Below the pieces are notes generated by a model that was not told where the DNA came from, ran no database searches, and saw only the letters and a program-made list of their open reading frames with translations. From assembly GCA_028287035.1 (NCBI GenBank), contig JAQBQL010000088.1:1-50550 (forward strand): DNA of 50,550 bases, given 5' to 3'. Origin of the DNA: Labilithrix sp. (lineage in GTDB: Bacteria; Myxococcota; Polyangia; Polyangiales; Polyangiaceae). A program made the translations under genes and the position numbers. How positions within the stretch are numbered: position 1 is the first letter of the stretch; each line of letters starts with the position of its first letter. Positions 34,605-43,277 of the stretch are shown in pieces.

Positions 34605-37232
34605 TCAGCCCTTCACGAACGTGAAGCCGTTGTCGCCGTCGATGTCGACCTTGACCGTGGTGCCGTTGGCGTAGCCCTGCGAGAGCATCTCCTCGGCGAG
34701 CGGATCCTGGATGCCCTTGAGGATGGCGCGCTTCAGCGGCCGCGCGCCGAAGGCCGGCTCGTAGCCGATGTCGACGAGGCGCATCTTGGCCGCCTCGGTG
34801 AGCTCCAGCTTCAGCTCGCGATCGGCGACGAGCTTCTCGAGGCGCCGCAGCTGGATGTCGACGATACCGCGGAGATCGGGCTTCGAGAGCGGCCGGAAGA
34901 TGATGACGTCGTCGATGCGGTTCAGGAACTCGGGCCGCAGGAACGCCTTCAGCTCCTCGCGGAGCACGTCGCGCAGCGCGTCGCGCCCGTCCTCCGATTC
35001 GAAGAGCTTCGGGTCGGTCTCGAGGATGCGCTGCGAGCCGATGTTGCTCGTCATGATGACGACGGTGTTCGAGAAGTCCGCGGTGCGACCGCGCCCGTCG
35101 GTGAGGCGCCCGTCGTCGAGCACCTGGAGGAGCAGGTTGAACACGTCGGCATGCGCCTTCTCGACCTCGTCGAAGAGGAGGACGCTGTACGGGCGCCGCC
35201 GCACCGCCTCGGTGAGGAACCCGCCCTCCTCGCTGTCGACGTAGCCGGGCGGCGCGCCGACGAGGCGCTGCGCCATGTGCTTTTCCATGAACTCGCTCAT
35301 GTCGAGCCGGGTCATGGACTGTTCGTCGTCGAACAGGAACTCGGCGAGGGCCTTCGCGAGCTCGGTCTTTCCGACGCCGGACGGGCCGAGATAGAGGAAG
35401 CTGCCGATCGGCTTGCCCGGATCGCGGAGGCCGACGCGCCCGCGGCGCACCGCCTTCGACACCGCGCGCACCGCCTCCATCTGGCCGACGACGCGGGCCG
35501 AGAGGCGCTCCTCCATCTTGAGGAGCTTCTCGCTCTCCGCCTCGAGCATGCGTGACACGGGGATGCCGGTCCAGTCGCCGAGGACCTGCGCGACCGCCTC
35601 CTCGTTGACGATCCGCGACACGCCCTCCTTGAGGCCGGCCTTCTCGACCGCCTCGTTCGCCGCGTCGAGCCGGCGCTTCACATCGGGGATCTGCACGTGC
35701 TCGAGCTCGCCGAGCTTCGCGAAGTTCTGCTCCTTGCGCGCCGCCTCGAGCTGCGCCTGGAGCTTCGTCATCTCGTCCTTGAGCGCGGCCTGCGCGGCGA
35801 GCGCACCGCGCCGCGAGTCGAGCTTCGCGCGCATGTCGATGACGCTGGGCTCGAGCTCCGCGATCTCCTTGTTGATGCGGACCTTCGTCTTCATGCTCAT
35901 CGCATCGACGTCGTCCTCGAGGCCCGAGAGCTGCGCCTTCAGCGAGGCGACGCGGCGGATCGCGTCGTCCATGTGCGCGGGGAGGCCGTCGATCTCGACC
36001 CGCTTGCGGGCGCATGCCTCGTCGAGGAGATCGATGGCGCTGTCCGGGAGCGCGCGATCCTGCACGTAGCGCTTCGCGAGATGCACCGCGGCGACGCACG
36101 CCGGGTCGCCGATCTGCACCTTGTGATGGGCCTCGTACCGCGTGGCGATGCCGCGCAGGATCTCGACCGCGCGCTCGGGCGTCGGCGGCTCGATGGTGAG
36201 CACCGTGAACCGGCGGAGGAGGTTCGGGTCCTTCTCCTGGATCTTGCGGATGCCCTCGGGCGTCGTCGACGCGAGCAGCCGCAGGTCGCCGCGCGCGAGC
36301 ATCGGCTTCAGGAGATCGCCGACGCCGCTCGCCGCGTTGCCGCTGCCGAGGAGCGACTCGAGTGACGAGATGTAGAGGACCGTGTCCTGCGATTTCAGGG
36401 CGGAGACGACCTGCTTCAGCCGGTCCTCGATCTCACCGCGGAGGCGCGCGCCGGCGACGAGCTGGCCGACCTCGAGCTCGAGGATCGACAGGCTCGCGAG
36501 GTTCTGCGGGACGTCGCCGGCGGCGATGCGCATCGCGAGCGCCCCCACGATGGCGGTCTTGCCGGTCCCGGGCTCGCCGACGAGCAGCGGGTGGTTCTTC
36601 TGACGACGCTCGAGGATCTGGAGGAGGCGGCGCACCTCGGTGTCGCGACCGATGACCGGGTCGAAGCCCTTGTCGCGGGCGCGCGCGGTGAGGTCCGTCA
36701 CGTAGCGCGGGCCGCTCCCGTCGGCGCTGGCCGCGGCGCCCCCGCCGCTCGTGGTGGTCGCTGCCGGGTTGTCGCGCGGCACGCTCTTCAGCGCCGCCAT
36801 GTGCGGGCGGAGCGAGCCAGGCCCGAGGCCGAACGCCTGGAGGACGACCGCCGCGGGGCCGCGGATCTCCTGGGAGAGCGCGTTCAGCAGGTGCCCGACG
36901 CCGATCGCGGCGGCGGCGCCTTCCTTCTCCGCGTCCTTCTCGGCGCGCGAGAGGAGCCCGAGCATCGCCGACGAGAGGTAGGCGAGGCCCGCGCCCGCCT
37001 TTGCGAGCTTCCCCAGCTGGGTCTCGGCCTCGGCGACCACGTCGTGCGGGTCGGCGCCCGCCTTCTTGAAGACCTCGGCCACCCCGCGGTCACGGTCGAG
37101 CGCCCGCGCGAGCAGATGGATGGGCTCGACCTGGACGTGCTTGCGCTCGTCGGCGAGGGACTGCGCGCCGGCCACGAGGGCCTTGGCGTCGGGCGCGTAA
37201 CGCTCGAGATGAATGGTTTGCTCGGCGGCCAT
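34605..37232 (-). CDS. clpB: ClpB-family AAA+ disaggregase paralogue with degenerate first ATPase domain
   Basis: 875 residues, normal ClpB length. N-domain ~1-150, a Gly/Ala-rich linker, NBD1 ~175-400, coiled-coil middle domain ~400-520 and NBD2 to the end. NBD1 keeps Walker A GEPGTGKTA (219-227) and RRF at ~340-342. However, its Walker B reads LYISSL where ILFIDEL is normal (Ser 289 and Ser 290 replace Asp-Glu), and pore loop 1 is RLRG rather than KYRG. The linker DWTGIPVSR is typical. NBD2 is intact: GPSGVGKTE, GAPPGYVDSEEGG, LLFDEVEKAH, TSNIGS, FLNRIDD. The middle domain argues for ClpB over ClpA/ClpC. A role in protein disaggregation with altered power stroke is inferred. Divergent from glutaredoxin. 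Confidence 0.88.
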   Translation of the reverse strand: MAAEQTIHLERYAPDAKALVAGAQSLADERKHVQVEPIHLLARALDRDRGVAEVFKKAGADPHDVVAEAETQLGKLAKAGAGLAYLSSAMLGLLSRAEKDAEKEGAAAAIGVGHLLNALSQEIRGPAAVVLQAFGLGPGSLRPHMAALKSVPRDNPAATTTSGGGAAASADGSGPRYVTDLTARARDKGFDPVIGRDTEVRRLLQILERRQKNHPLLVGEPGTGKTAIVGALAMRIAAGDVPQNLASLSILELEVGQLVAGARLRGEIEDRLKQVVSALKSQDTVLYISSLESLLGSGNAASGVGDLLKPMLARGDLRLLASTTPEGIRKIQEKDPNLLRRFTVLTIEPPTPERAVEILRGIATRYEAHHKVQIGDPACVAAVHLAKRYVQDRALPDSAIDLLDEACARKRVEIDGLPAHMDDAIRRVASLKAQLSGLEDDVDAMSMKTKVRINKEIAELEPSVIDMRAKLDSRRGALAAQAALKDEMTKLQAQLEAARKEQNFAKLGELEHVQIPDVKRRLDAANEAVEKAGLKEGVSRIVNEEAVAQVLGDWTGIPVSRMLEAESEKLLKMEERLSARVVGQMEAVRAVSKAVRRGRVGLRDPGKPIGSFLYLGPSGVGKTELAKALAEFLFDDEQSMTRLDMSEFMEKHMAQRLVGAPPGYVDSEEGGFLTEAVRRRPYSVLLFDEVEKAHADVFNLLLQVLDDGRLTDGRGRTADFSNTVVIMTSNIGSQRILETDPKLFESEDGRDALRDVLREELKAFLRPEFLNRIDDVIIFRPLSKPDLRGIVDIQLRRLEKLVADRELKLELTEAAKMRLVDIGYEPAFGARPLKRAILKGIQDPLAEEMLSQGYANGTTVKVDIDGDNGFTFVKG

Positions 37233-37322
37233 CGGTCACGCGAACGTACCACGCGATCCGCGGCTTTTCTGCCTCTCCTCGATCCCCTACCGCACCCCGG
37301 ATTTCGTACTAAGCTCGAACGC

Positions 37323-37592
37323 ATGGCCGCGCGAGTCCGCATGTACACCACGACCGTTTGCCCCTACTGCATCCGGGCGAAGACGCTCCTCAACGGCAAG
37401 GGCGTGCCCTTCGAGGAGATCAACGTCTCGGGCGACCAGGAGACCCGCGACTGGCTCGTCAAGACGACGGGTCGGCGCACCGTCCCGCAGATCTTCATCA
37501 ACGACGAGGCGATCGGCGGCTTCGACGACATGCACGCGCTCGATCGCGCCGGCGAGCTCGACAAGAAGCTCGCCGTCTCGCCCGCCTCCTGA
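37323..37592 (+). CDS. grxC: Glutaredoxin (GrxC type)
   Basis: 89 residues, typical for a class I glutaredoxin. The redox site is CPYC (TTVCPYCIRAKTLL), with cis-Pro TVPQIFINDEAIGGFDD, where TVP and the GG-D pair bind glutathione. It reduces disulfides with glutathione in the cytosol. ATG at 37323; the Shine-Dalgarno is weak. Sits 90 bases divergent from the clpB-like gene, so the two may share a stress-responsive control region, though no heat-shock-type element was recognised. Confidence 0.95.
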   Translation: MAARVRMYTTTVCPYCIRAKTLLNGKGVPFEEINVSGDQETRDWLVKTTGRRTVPQIFINDEAIGGFDDMHALDRAGELDKKLAVSPAS

Positions 37593-37646
37593 TGCGCGGG
37601 CCCCGAGGGGCCTGAATTCGCCGGGTCGCCGGCCGTTCCCAGGGGG

Positions 37647-39779
37647 ATGCGCAGGACTCTTGCGGGCGTCTCGCTCGCCGCTTCGGTCGTGGTCGCCGCG
37701 GGTATCGGTTGCAGCAGCACGGAGGACGGCTCCGGCTTCGTGGTCACCGCCCCCGGTGACGACGCGGCCGTGTCGACGCCAGAGGGCCCGGTGGGCACCT
37801 TCGCCGACGCGTCGACCGACACGGGCGCCGGCGCGCCGGACGCTCACGCGGCGGATGCCTCCGTCCCCGTCGTGTGTGGCGACGGGAAGCTGGGCGGCGT
37901 GGAAGCGTGCGACGACGGCAACGCGACGGCCGGCGACGGCTGCTCCGCGACCTGCACGGTCGAGACGGGCTACGTCTGCAACGTCCCCGGCAAGGCCTGC
38001 GGGCAGCTCGGCGGTTGCGGCGACGCGCGCATCCAGGGCGCCGAGTCGTGCGACGACGGGAACGCCGCGGCCGGCGACGGGTGCTCGGCGACGTGCGCCG
38101 TCGAGCCCGGTTGGGCCTGTCCGGTGCTCGGCGCCTCGTGCGTCGCCGCCGCGTGCGGCGACGGGCATCTCGCGGGCAGCGAGGAGTGTGACGACGGCGA
38201 CGCGGTCGATGGTAACGGCTGCACGAACGCCTGCCGCGTGCGCGACGGCTTCGCCTGCGACGTTCCGGGCGCCCCGTGCACCGCCACGGTGTGCGGCGAC
38301 GGCCTGAGGCAAGGCACCGAGCAGTGCGACGACGGCAACGTTCGCCCGTACGACGGTTGCTCGCCCACCTGCACGAAGGAGCCCGCCTGCCCGAAGACCG
38401 GCGGCGAGTGCGCCGGCGCGTGCGGCGACGGCATCCTCTTCCCCGGCGAGCAGTGCGACGACGGCAACACGCGCTCGGGTGACGGCTGTTCGGCGACGTG
38501 CACCGTGGAGCCCGGCTTCTCGTGCAGCGCCGTCGCGCAGGCGCTGCCGGCGTCGATCGCGGTGCCCTTCGTGCTCCGCGACTTCAGCCGCGGGGACAAG
38601 CCGACGATCCCGGGCTCCGGCTGCGACAGCGTCAATGGCTGTCCGTACGGCCATCCCGACTTCGAGACCACGAACGGCGGCAAGACCGGAATGGTCGGCA
38701 AGCTGTACAACGACGTCGACGTGCCGAGCATCGGTCGCCTCGATATCGAAGGAAAGCCGATCCTCGTGTGCACCGACGGCCTCTCGACCTGCCGCGCCAC
38801 CACCTCGGCGAGCTTCGCTCAGTGGTATCGCGACGTGCCGGCGACTCCCGATCCGACGAAGCCCGCCAACCAGACGTTCGTGCAGGATCTCACGCTGACC
38901 CTGAAGGGCGCCGGTACCGTCGACCCGTATTACGAGTTCGACTCCTCGCTCTTCTTCCCGCTGACCAGTCAGGGATTCGGCAATCAGTGGAATGGCAGCG
39001 AGGGCGGTGGTGACCAGAACTTCCACTTCACGAGCGAGCTGCGATTCTGGTTTTACTACGACGACGCGGTCGCGGCGCCGAGCTTCTCGTTCCGCGGCGA
39101 CGACGACGTGTGGGTGTTCGTCAACGGGCGGCTGGCGGTCGACATCGGCGGCGTGCACGGGCCGTCGTCGGGCAGCCTCACGCTGACGAAGACCGACGCC
39201 GCGGCGCTCGGGATGAGCACTGGCCATGTCTACGAGTTCGCTCTCTTCCAGGCGGAGCGCCACCGCTCCGGATCCAACTACAAGGTCCAGTTCCGCGGCT
39301 TCGTGCGCTCGAGCAGCACGTGCCATTCGATCTGCGGCGACGGCATCAAGTCGCGCGACGAGGCCTGCGACGACGGCGCGAAGAACGACCTCAACCCGCC
39401 GGGAACGGCTCCGGCGTACGGCACGTGCAGCTCGGACTGCAAGGCGCGCGGCGCCTACTGCGGGAACGGCGTCGTGGACGGCGCAGAGGCGTGCGACGAC
39501 GGCGTCTACAACGGCGGCTACGGCCGCTGCAAGGCGGACTGCTCGGGGCCCGGCCCGGCGTGCGGCGACGGCGTCGTCCAGGCGGCCTACGGCGAGGTCT
39601 GCGACGACGGCGCGGCCAACGACCCGAGCGCCGATCCGGCGTATGGCAAGTGCAGCGCGACGTGTCGCACGCGCCCGGCGTGCGGCGACGGCACCATCCA
39701 GGCGCCCGAGGCCTGCGAGCCGCCCGGCACGCCGACCTGCAGCGCGACGTGCGCGACGATCAGCGCCGGACCGAAGTGA
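37647..39779 (+). CDS. Surface lipoprotein with fibro-slime domain flanked by CGDG/CDDGN Cys-rich repeats
   Basis: 710 residues. Signal ending AAGIGC, a probable but imperfect lipobox. Residues ~75-295 hold five repeats of the form CGDG...CDDGN...GDGCSATC (DUF4215 / myxococcus cysteine-rich repeat). Residues ~300-555 are a fibro-slime domain: PFVLRDFSRGD, HPDFET, WYRDVP, FHFTSELRFWFYYDD, RGDDDVWVFVNGRLAVDIGGVHG, YEFALFQAERH. Three to four further Cys-rich repeats follow (CGDGIKSRDEACDDG, CGNGVVDGAEACDDG, CGDGVVQAAYGEVCDDG, CGDGTIQAPEAC). Likely an extracellular adhesion or matrix protein on the outer-membrane surface, stabilised by many disulfides. It converges with tamA four bases away. Confidence 0.9.
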   Translation: MRRTLAGVSLAASVVVAAGIGCSSTEDGSGFVVTAPGDDAAVSTPEGPVGTFADASTDTGAGAPDAHAADASVPVVCGDGKLGGVEACDDGNATAGDGCSATCTVETGYVCNVPGKACGQLGGCGDARIQGAESCDDGNAAAGDGCSATCAVEPGWACPVLGASCVAAACGDGHLAGSEECDDGDAVDGNGCTNACRVRDGFACDVPGAPCTATVCGDGLRQGTEQCDDGNVRPYDGCSPTCTKEPACPKTGGECAGACGDGILFPGEQCDDGNTRSGDGCSATCTVEPGFSCSAVAQALPASIAVPFVLRDFSRGDKPTIPGSGCDSVNGCPYGHPDFETTNGGKTGMVGKLYNDVDVPSIGRLDIEGKPILVCTDGLSTCRATTSASFAQWYRDVPATPDPTKPANQTFVQDLTLTLKGAGTVDPYYEFDSSLFFPLTSQGFGNQWNGSEGGGDQNFHFTSELRFWFYYDDAVAAPSFSFRGDDDVWVFVNGRLAVDIGGVHGPSSGSLTLTKTDAAALGMSTGHVYEFALFQAERHRSGSNYKVQFRGFVRSSSTCHSICGDGIKSRDEACDDGAKNDLNPPGTAPAYGTCSSDCKARGAYCGNGVVDGAEACDDGVYNGGYGRCKADCSGPGPACGDGVVQAAYGEVCDDGAANDPSADPAYGKCSATCRTRPACGDGTIQAPEACEPPGTPTCSATCATISAGPK

Positions 39780-39783
39780 ATCC

Positions 39784-42700
39784 TCAGAAGAGACCGATCG
39801 CGAAGTTGATGGCGCCGACGTCCTCGTACGCCTTCCGCGTCACGTTGAAGCCGTAATCGATGGCCAGGGGACCCACCGGGGTCTGCACGCGGACGCCGCT
39901 CCCGACCGCGGCCCGGATCGGGAAGACGCCGCGATCGAAGGGATACGAGGGATCGACCCAGAGATTGCCCATATCGCAGAAGAGGACCGTCTCGAACGGC
40001 CCCTTCACGGGGATACGGAGCTCGACGCGCTCGTTGACCATGAGGTCCCCGGCGCGGATCGGCTTCGTGCTGGAGGTGAACTTCGAGCGATTGACGGTCT
40101 GCTTGCCGGGCGCGCTCGGGTCGTCGACGGTGTCGGGCAGATCCTTGTCGTGATAGATGCGGTCCACGTCGTCCTGGGGAATGAAGCTGTTCAGGTTCCA
40201 TCCCCGCATCGAGTCGACTCCGCCCATGAAGAAGAGGCGGTCGGGATAGGTGGCCGACGCCCGCGTGAGCTGCACGTTCCAGCCGATCCGCGTGAGCGCG
40301 GCGATGCGGATGCTCGGCTTCGCGCCGCTGCTGGAGTGGTCGCCGCTGCAGTGCGTGAGGCAGACGTATCCGCCGAAGGTCTCGGTCAGCTTGAAGAAGT
40401 GGCTCTCGGTACGCGCGCGGTCGACCGAGATGTCGCGCGACCCGAGCGGATAACCATCGACGTGCTCGATGCCGCTCACCAGGTAGGTGCCCTTCGCGGC
40501 ATTGAAGGCGTTGTCGCGACGATCCCAGCTGAAGAGCAGGCGCTGGGCGAACACGTAGCTCTCGCCGTCCGGCACGAGCAGCTGGCGCGCGAGATCGGTG
40601 GTGTTGAAGCCCTGCGCCGCCACCGAGGTGAGGTACTCGTTGATGGTCGCTGCGCCGAAGATGCGACTGTTGTTGAACTCGAGGCTCTGGAAGAGGGATA
40701 CCTGGATCTGGCTCACCGGTCGCCAGTTCACGTTCGGGACCGCGGCGAGCTTCGTGATGAAGAAGTCGCGCTGCAGATCGTGGACGACGATCCCGTCGAA
40801 TCCGGCGCGCACCAGGGGGCCGAGGCCCACCTCCGGAAAGACCACGCTCCCCGTGGCGCGGATGCCGAGCCGCGCCACGACCTCGAGATCACGGTAATTC
40901 GAGCGTGCCGTCGGATCGATGATGAGCGCGGTCGGGATGTACGAGAGCTGGAGACGCCCCGTGACCTGGATGGCATTGCCGAACAGGTTCCGATGTCCGT
41001 ATTCCGTGGCCAGGCGGAAACCCTCGCCCGTGGAGAAGCCGGGCGCCACCTCGGTGTACTGGCGCGGCCGCTCCACGACCGTGATGACCACCACCTTGTT
41101 GCGCTGCGGGACGTAGGGATTCTCGAGCGCGACCTCGACGCTGGCGAACGTGCCGAGGGTGGCGATCCGCTCCTCCGTCTTGCGGACGTCGCTGGCGCGG
41201 TACGGCTGGCCGACAGTGAGCGCGACGCGCCCCTCGATGGTGCTGGCCTTCGTGTACGTGTTGCCACGAAGGACGAAAGCGCGCACGAAGACCTGCTCGC
41301 CCTCCGAGACGATGAAGCGCACGCGGGCCCTGGTGCGGTCCGGCGACTGCTCGAGCGCGTACTTCACGTCGACGAACGCGTAGCCTTCTTCCTTGTACGC
41401 GTCGGCGACGCGCCGGCGGGCCTCGTCGATCTTGACGGTGCTGACCCACGAGCCGAGCTTCACGTCGGCCGCCTCCTCGAGCTTCTTCTGAGGGAGCGCT
41501 GCCACGCCGCTGAAGGCGAGGTCCCACAGCTGCGTGCGCGGACCGAGCTTCACCGGGATGCGCAGCCAGACGCGTGACTCGCACGTGATGCCGCGGCCCG
41601 GATCGGGCACGCAGGTCGCGCCCTGCTCGAGCGGGGGCACCGAGAGCGGAAGGCCGGAGGCGTCGTACGTGCACAGGTCGGTGGGCGGCTCGTTGCGTTT
41701 CACGGGCCGACACTCCCCGGGAGGAGAGCGCGGATCGCAGCTGCGCCGCAGGATCTGCACCGGACCGACCTGCGCAGCGAGGAAGCCCTCCGACCGATAG
41801 AGCTCCTGGACGTGCTGGACGGCGCGCTCGTAGGTTTCCGGCGCGTAGACGCCCGAGGGGTCGAGCTCCATGGGCACCGGGCGCGTGCCATGGTTGCCGA
41901 GGGGGCCGATCGTGTCGTCGAGGCCGCGCGGGTCCGGCGTCACGAGCAGGTCGTTTCCGGGGAGCTCCTCGTCGAGATAGCTGTCGATCTCGCTGCCGAT
42001 CGCCTTCGCGGAGGTCGGGCCGCCCTCGGAGAGCCGCTTCACGTCCTGCTCGCGGAGGCAGGGATATGCGCGAGCTGCGACGAACACGCGCCGCTGCTCG
42101 GTCACGTGGAAGACGAGGTAGTTGATGGGGTCGTGCCTGGTGCCGCGCGTCTCGAGCTTCACCTCCGCATCGAGGAACCCGTGCTTGACGTAGTAGTCGG
42201 TGATCTTCTGCGCGAGGTGGTTGGGCGTCCGGTCGGTCTCGTTCTCGAGATCGAGCACGTCGTCGAGCGTCGACTTGTCGAGGTGCTCGTTGCCTTCGTA
42301 GCGCGTCTCGTAGTGCGTGCCGAAGTCGACGCGCACGCGCAGCACGATGAACCCCTTGTGAAGCACCATGTCGTGGCTCACCTCGGCCTTGTGCCAGCCG
42401 CGGCCGCGGATACGCGTCTGCAGGGTCGCGTCGGCGGCGTCCAGGGCGGTCTCGTCGGCCCGGGCCCCCGGCTTCACCGCATAGCTCTTCTCGGCGTCCT
42501 CGATGGCGGCGCGCGTGCCCCCGAAGGGATACACGACGCGGCGTTCGACCTTGCGCGGAGCTCCCACGTGCACGTCGATCGTGACCGCCACGCGAAGCGG
42601 GTCGCCGGTGGGCCGTGTGGAGACGATGACGGTGGGCGAGGGGAACCCGCGCCGCTGGAGGGAGGTCTCGATGCGCGACCGGTGCCGCTCCAGATCGCGC

Positions 42701-43224
42701 CCCACGAGCTCGCCGTCGACCACGAGCTCCGCGTCGCGTACGAGCTCGTCGCGATCGAGAGGCGCGCCGTGCGCCTCGAGGCGCAGCGAGTCGATGACCT
42801 TGCGCGGCATCACGTGGATCGTCGCCTTCACGCCTCCCGGCGCGGCCGCCAGCTCGACGCTCGCGTCTGCGAAGTGGCCGCTCGCGACCGCCTCGTCGAT
42901 CGCCCGTCGCACGATGCCGGTGCTGACCTTGTCCCCCGGGCGCATCTCCGAGATCGCAGGCGGCACCTCCTCACGCCAGCGCGGGTCGTCGAGCACCACG
43001 TCGACGGCGGTGATGGTCTGCCCGACATACCCCGAGAGATCGGGAGGTGCCGCCACGTCGGGCGCGGGGTTCGTCGCGGTGAGCGGCGGAGGCGGGGCGA
43101 GGACCGTCACCTCTTCGTCGGGCACCGCGTGGAGCCGGGGCGGCGCGGCCTGCGTCTGCGCGCGCGCCGGGGCGAGCACGCCCAGGACGACCGCGAGCGC
43201 GACGAGCGCCGACCACCACTTCAT
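39784..43224 (-). CDS. tamA: TamA/BamA-type Omp85 protein with expanded POTRA region
   Basis: 1146 residues, much longer than TamA (~580) or BamA (~800). Signal peptide to Ala 22. From ~68 to ~720 is a chain of POTRA-like units (for example TITAVDVV, VIDSLRLEAHG, TRYEGNEHLD, LWDLAFSGVAALPQKKLEEA, VFVRAFVLRGNTYTKASTIEGRV). Between ~496 and ~548 is an insert with five Cys. The barrel begins near 725 (PRQYTEVAPGFSTGEGFRLATEYGHRNLFG) and carries GGVDSMRGW, the VRGF/Y-type motif of Omp85 loop 6, and LAIDYGFNVTRKAYED. Ends IGLF with terminal Phe. It inserts outer-membrane proteins together with TamB, encoded 53 bases upstream. Confidence 0.88.
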   Translation of the reverse strand: MKWWSALVALAVVLGVLAPARAQTQAAPPRLHAVPDEEVTVLAPPPPLTATNPAPDVAAPPDLSGYVGQTITAVDVVLDDPRWREEVPPAISEMRPGDKVSTGIVRRAIDEAVASGHFADASVELAAAPGGVKATIHVMPRKVIDSLRLEAHGAPLDRDELVRDAELVVDGELVGRDLERHRSRIETSLQRRGFPSPTVIVSTRPTGDPLRVAVTIDVHVGAPRKVERRVVYPFGGTRAAIEDAEKSYAVKPGARADETALDAADATLQTRIRGRGWHKAEVSHDMVLHKGFIVLRVRVDFGTHYETRYEGNEHLDKSTLDDVLDLENETDRTPNHLAQKITDYYVKHGFLDAEVKLETRGTRHDPINYLVFHVTEQRRVFVAARAYPCLREQDVKRLSEGGPTSAKAIGSEIDSYLDEELPGNDLLVTPDPRGLDDTIGPLGNHGTRPVPMELDPSGVYAPETYERAVQHVQELYRSEGFLAAQVGPVQILRRSCDPRSPPGECRPVKRNEPPTDLCTYDASGLPLSVPPLEQGATCVPDPGRGITCESRVWLRIPVKLGPRTQLWDLAFSGVAALPQKKLEEAADVKLGSWVSTVKIDEARRRVADAYKEEGYAFVDVKYALEQSPDRTRARVRFIVSEGEQVFVRAFVLRGNTYTKASTIEGRVALTVGQPYRASDVRKTEERIATLGTFASVEVALENPYVPQRNKVVVITVVERPRQYTEVAPGFSTGEGFRLATEYGHRNLFGNAIQVTGRLQLSYIPTALIIDPTARSNYRDLEVVARLGIRATGSVVFPEVGLGPLVRAGFDGIVVHDLQRDFFITKLAAVPNVNWRPVSQIQVSLFQSLEFNNSRIFGAATINEYLTSVAAQGFNTTDLARQLLVPDGESYVFAQRLLFSWDRRDNAFNAAKGTYLVSGIEHVDGYPLGSRDISVDRARTESHFFKLTETFGGYVCLTHCSGDHSSSGAKPSIRIAALTRIGWNVQLTRASATYPDRLFFMGGVDSMRGWNLNSFIPQDDVDRIYHDKDLPDTVDDPSAPGKQTVNRSKFTSSTKPIRAGDLMVNERVELRIPVKGPFETVLFCDMGNLWVDPSYPFDRGVFPIRAAVGSGVRVQTPVGPLAIDYGFNVTRKAYEDVGAINFAIGLF

Positions 43225-43277
43225 GCGCGGCGCATCATAGTGGCGCGTCATGCGCGAGGGGGCCCGGTTTCGTTCGC

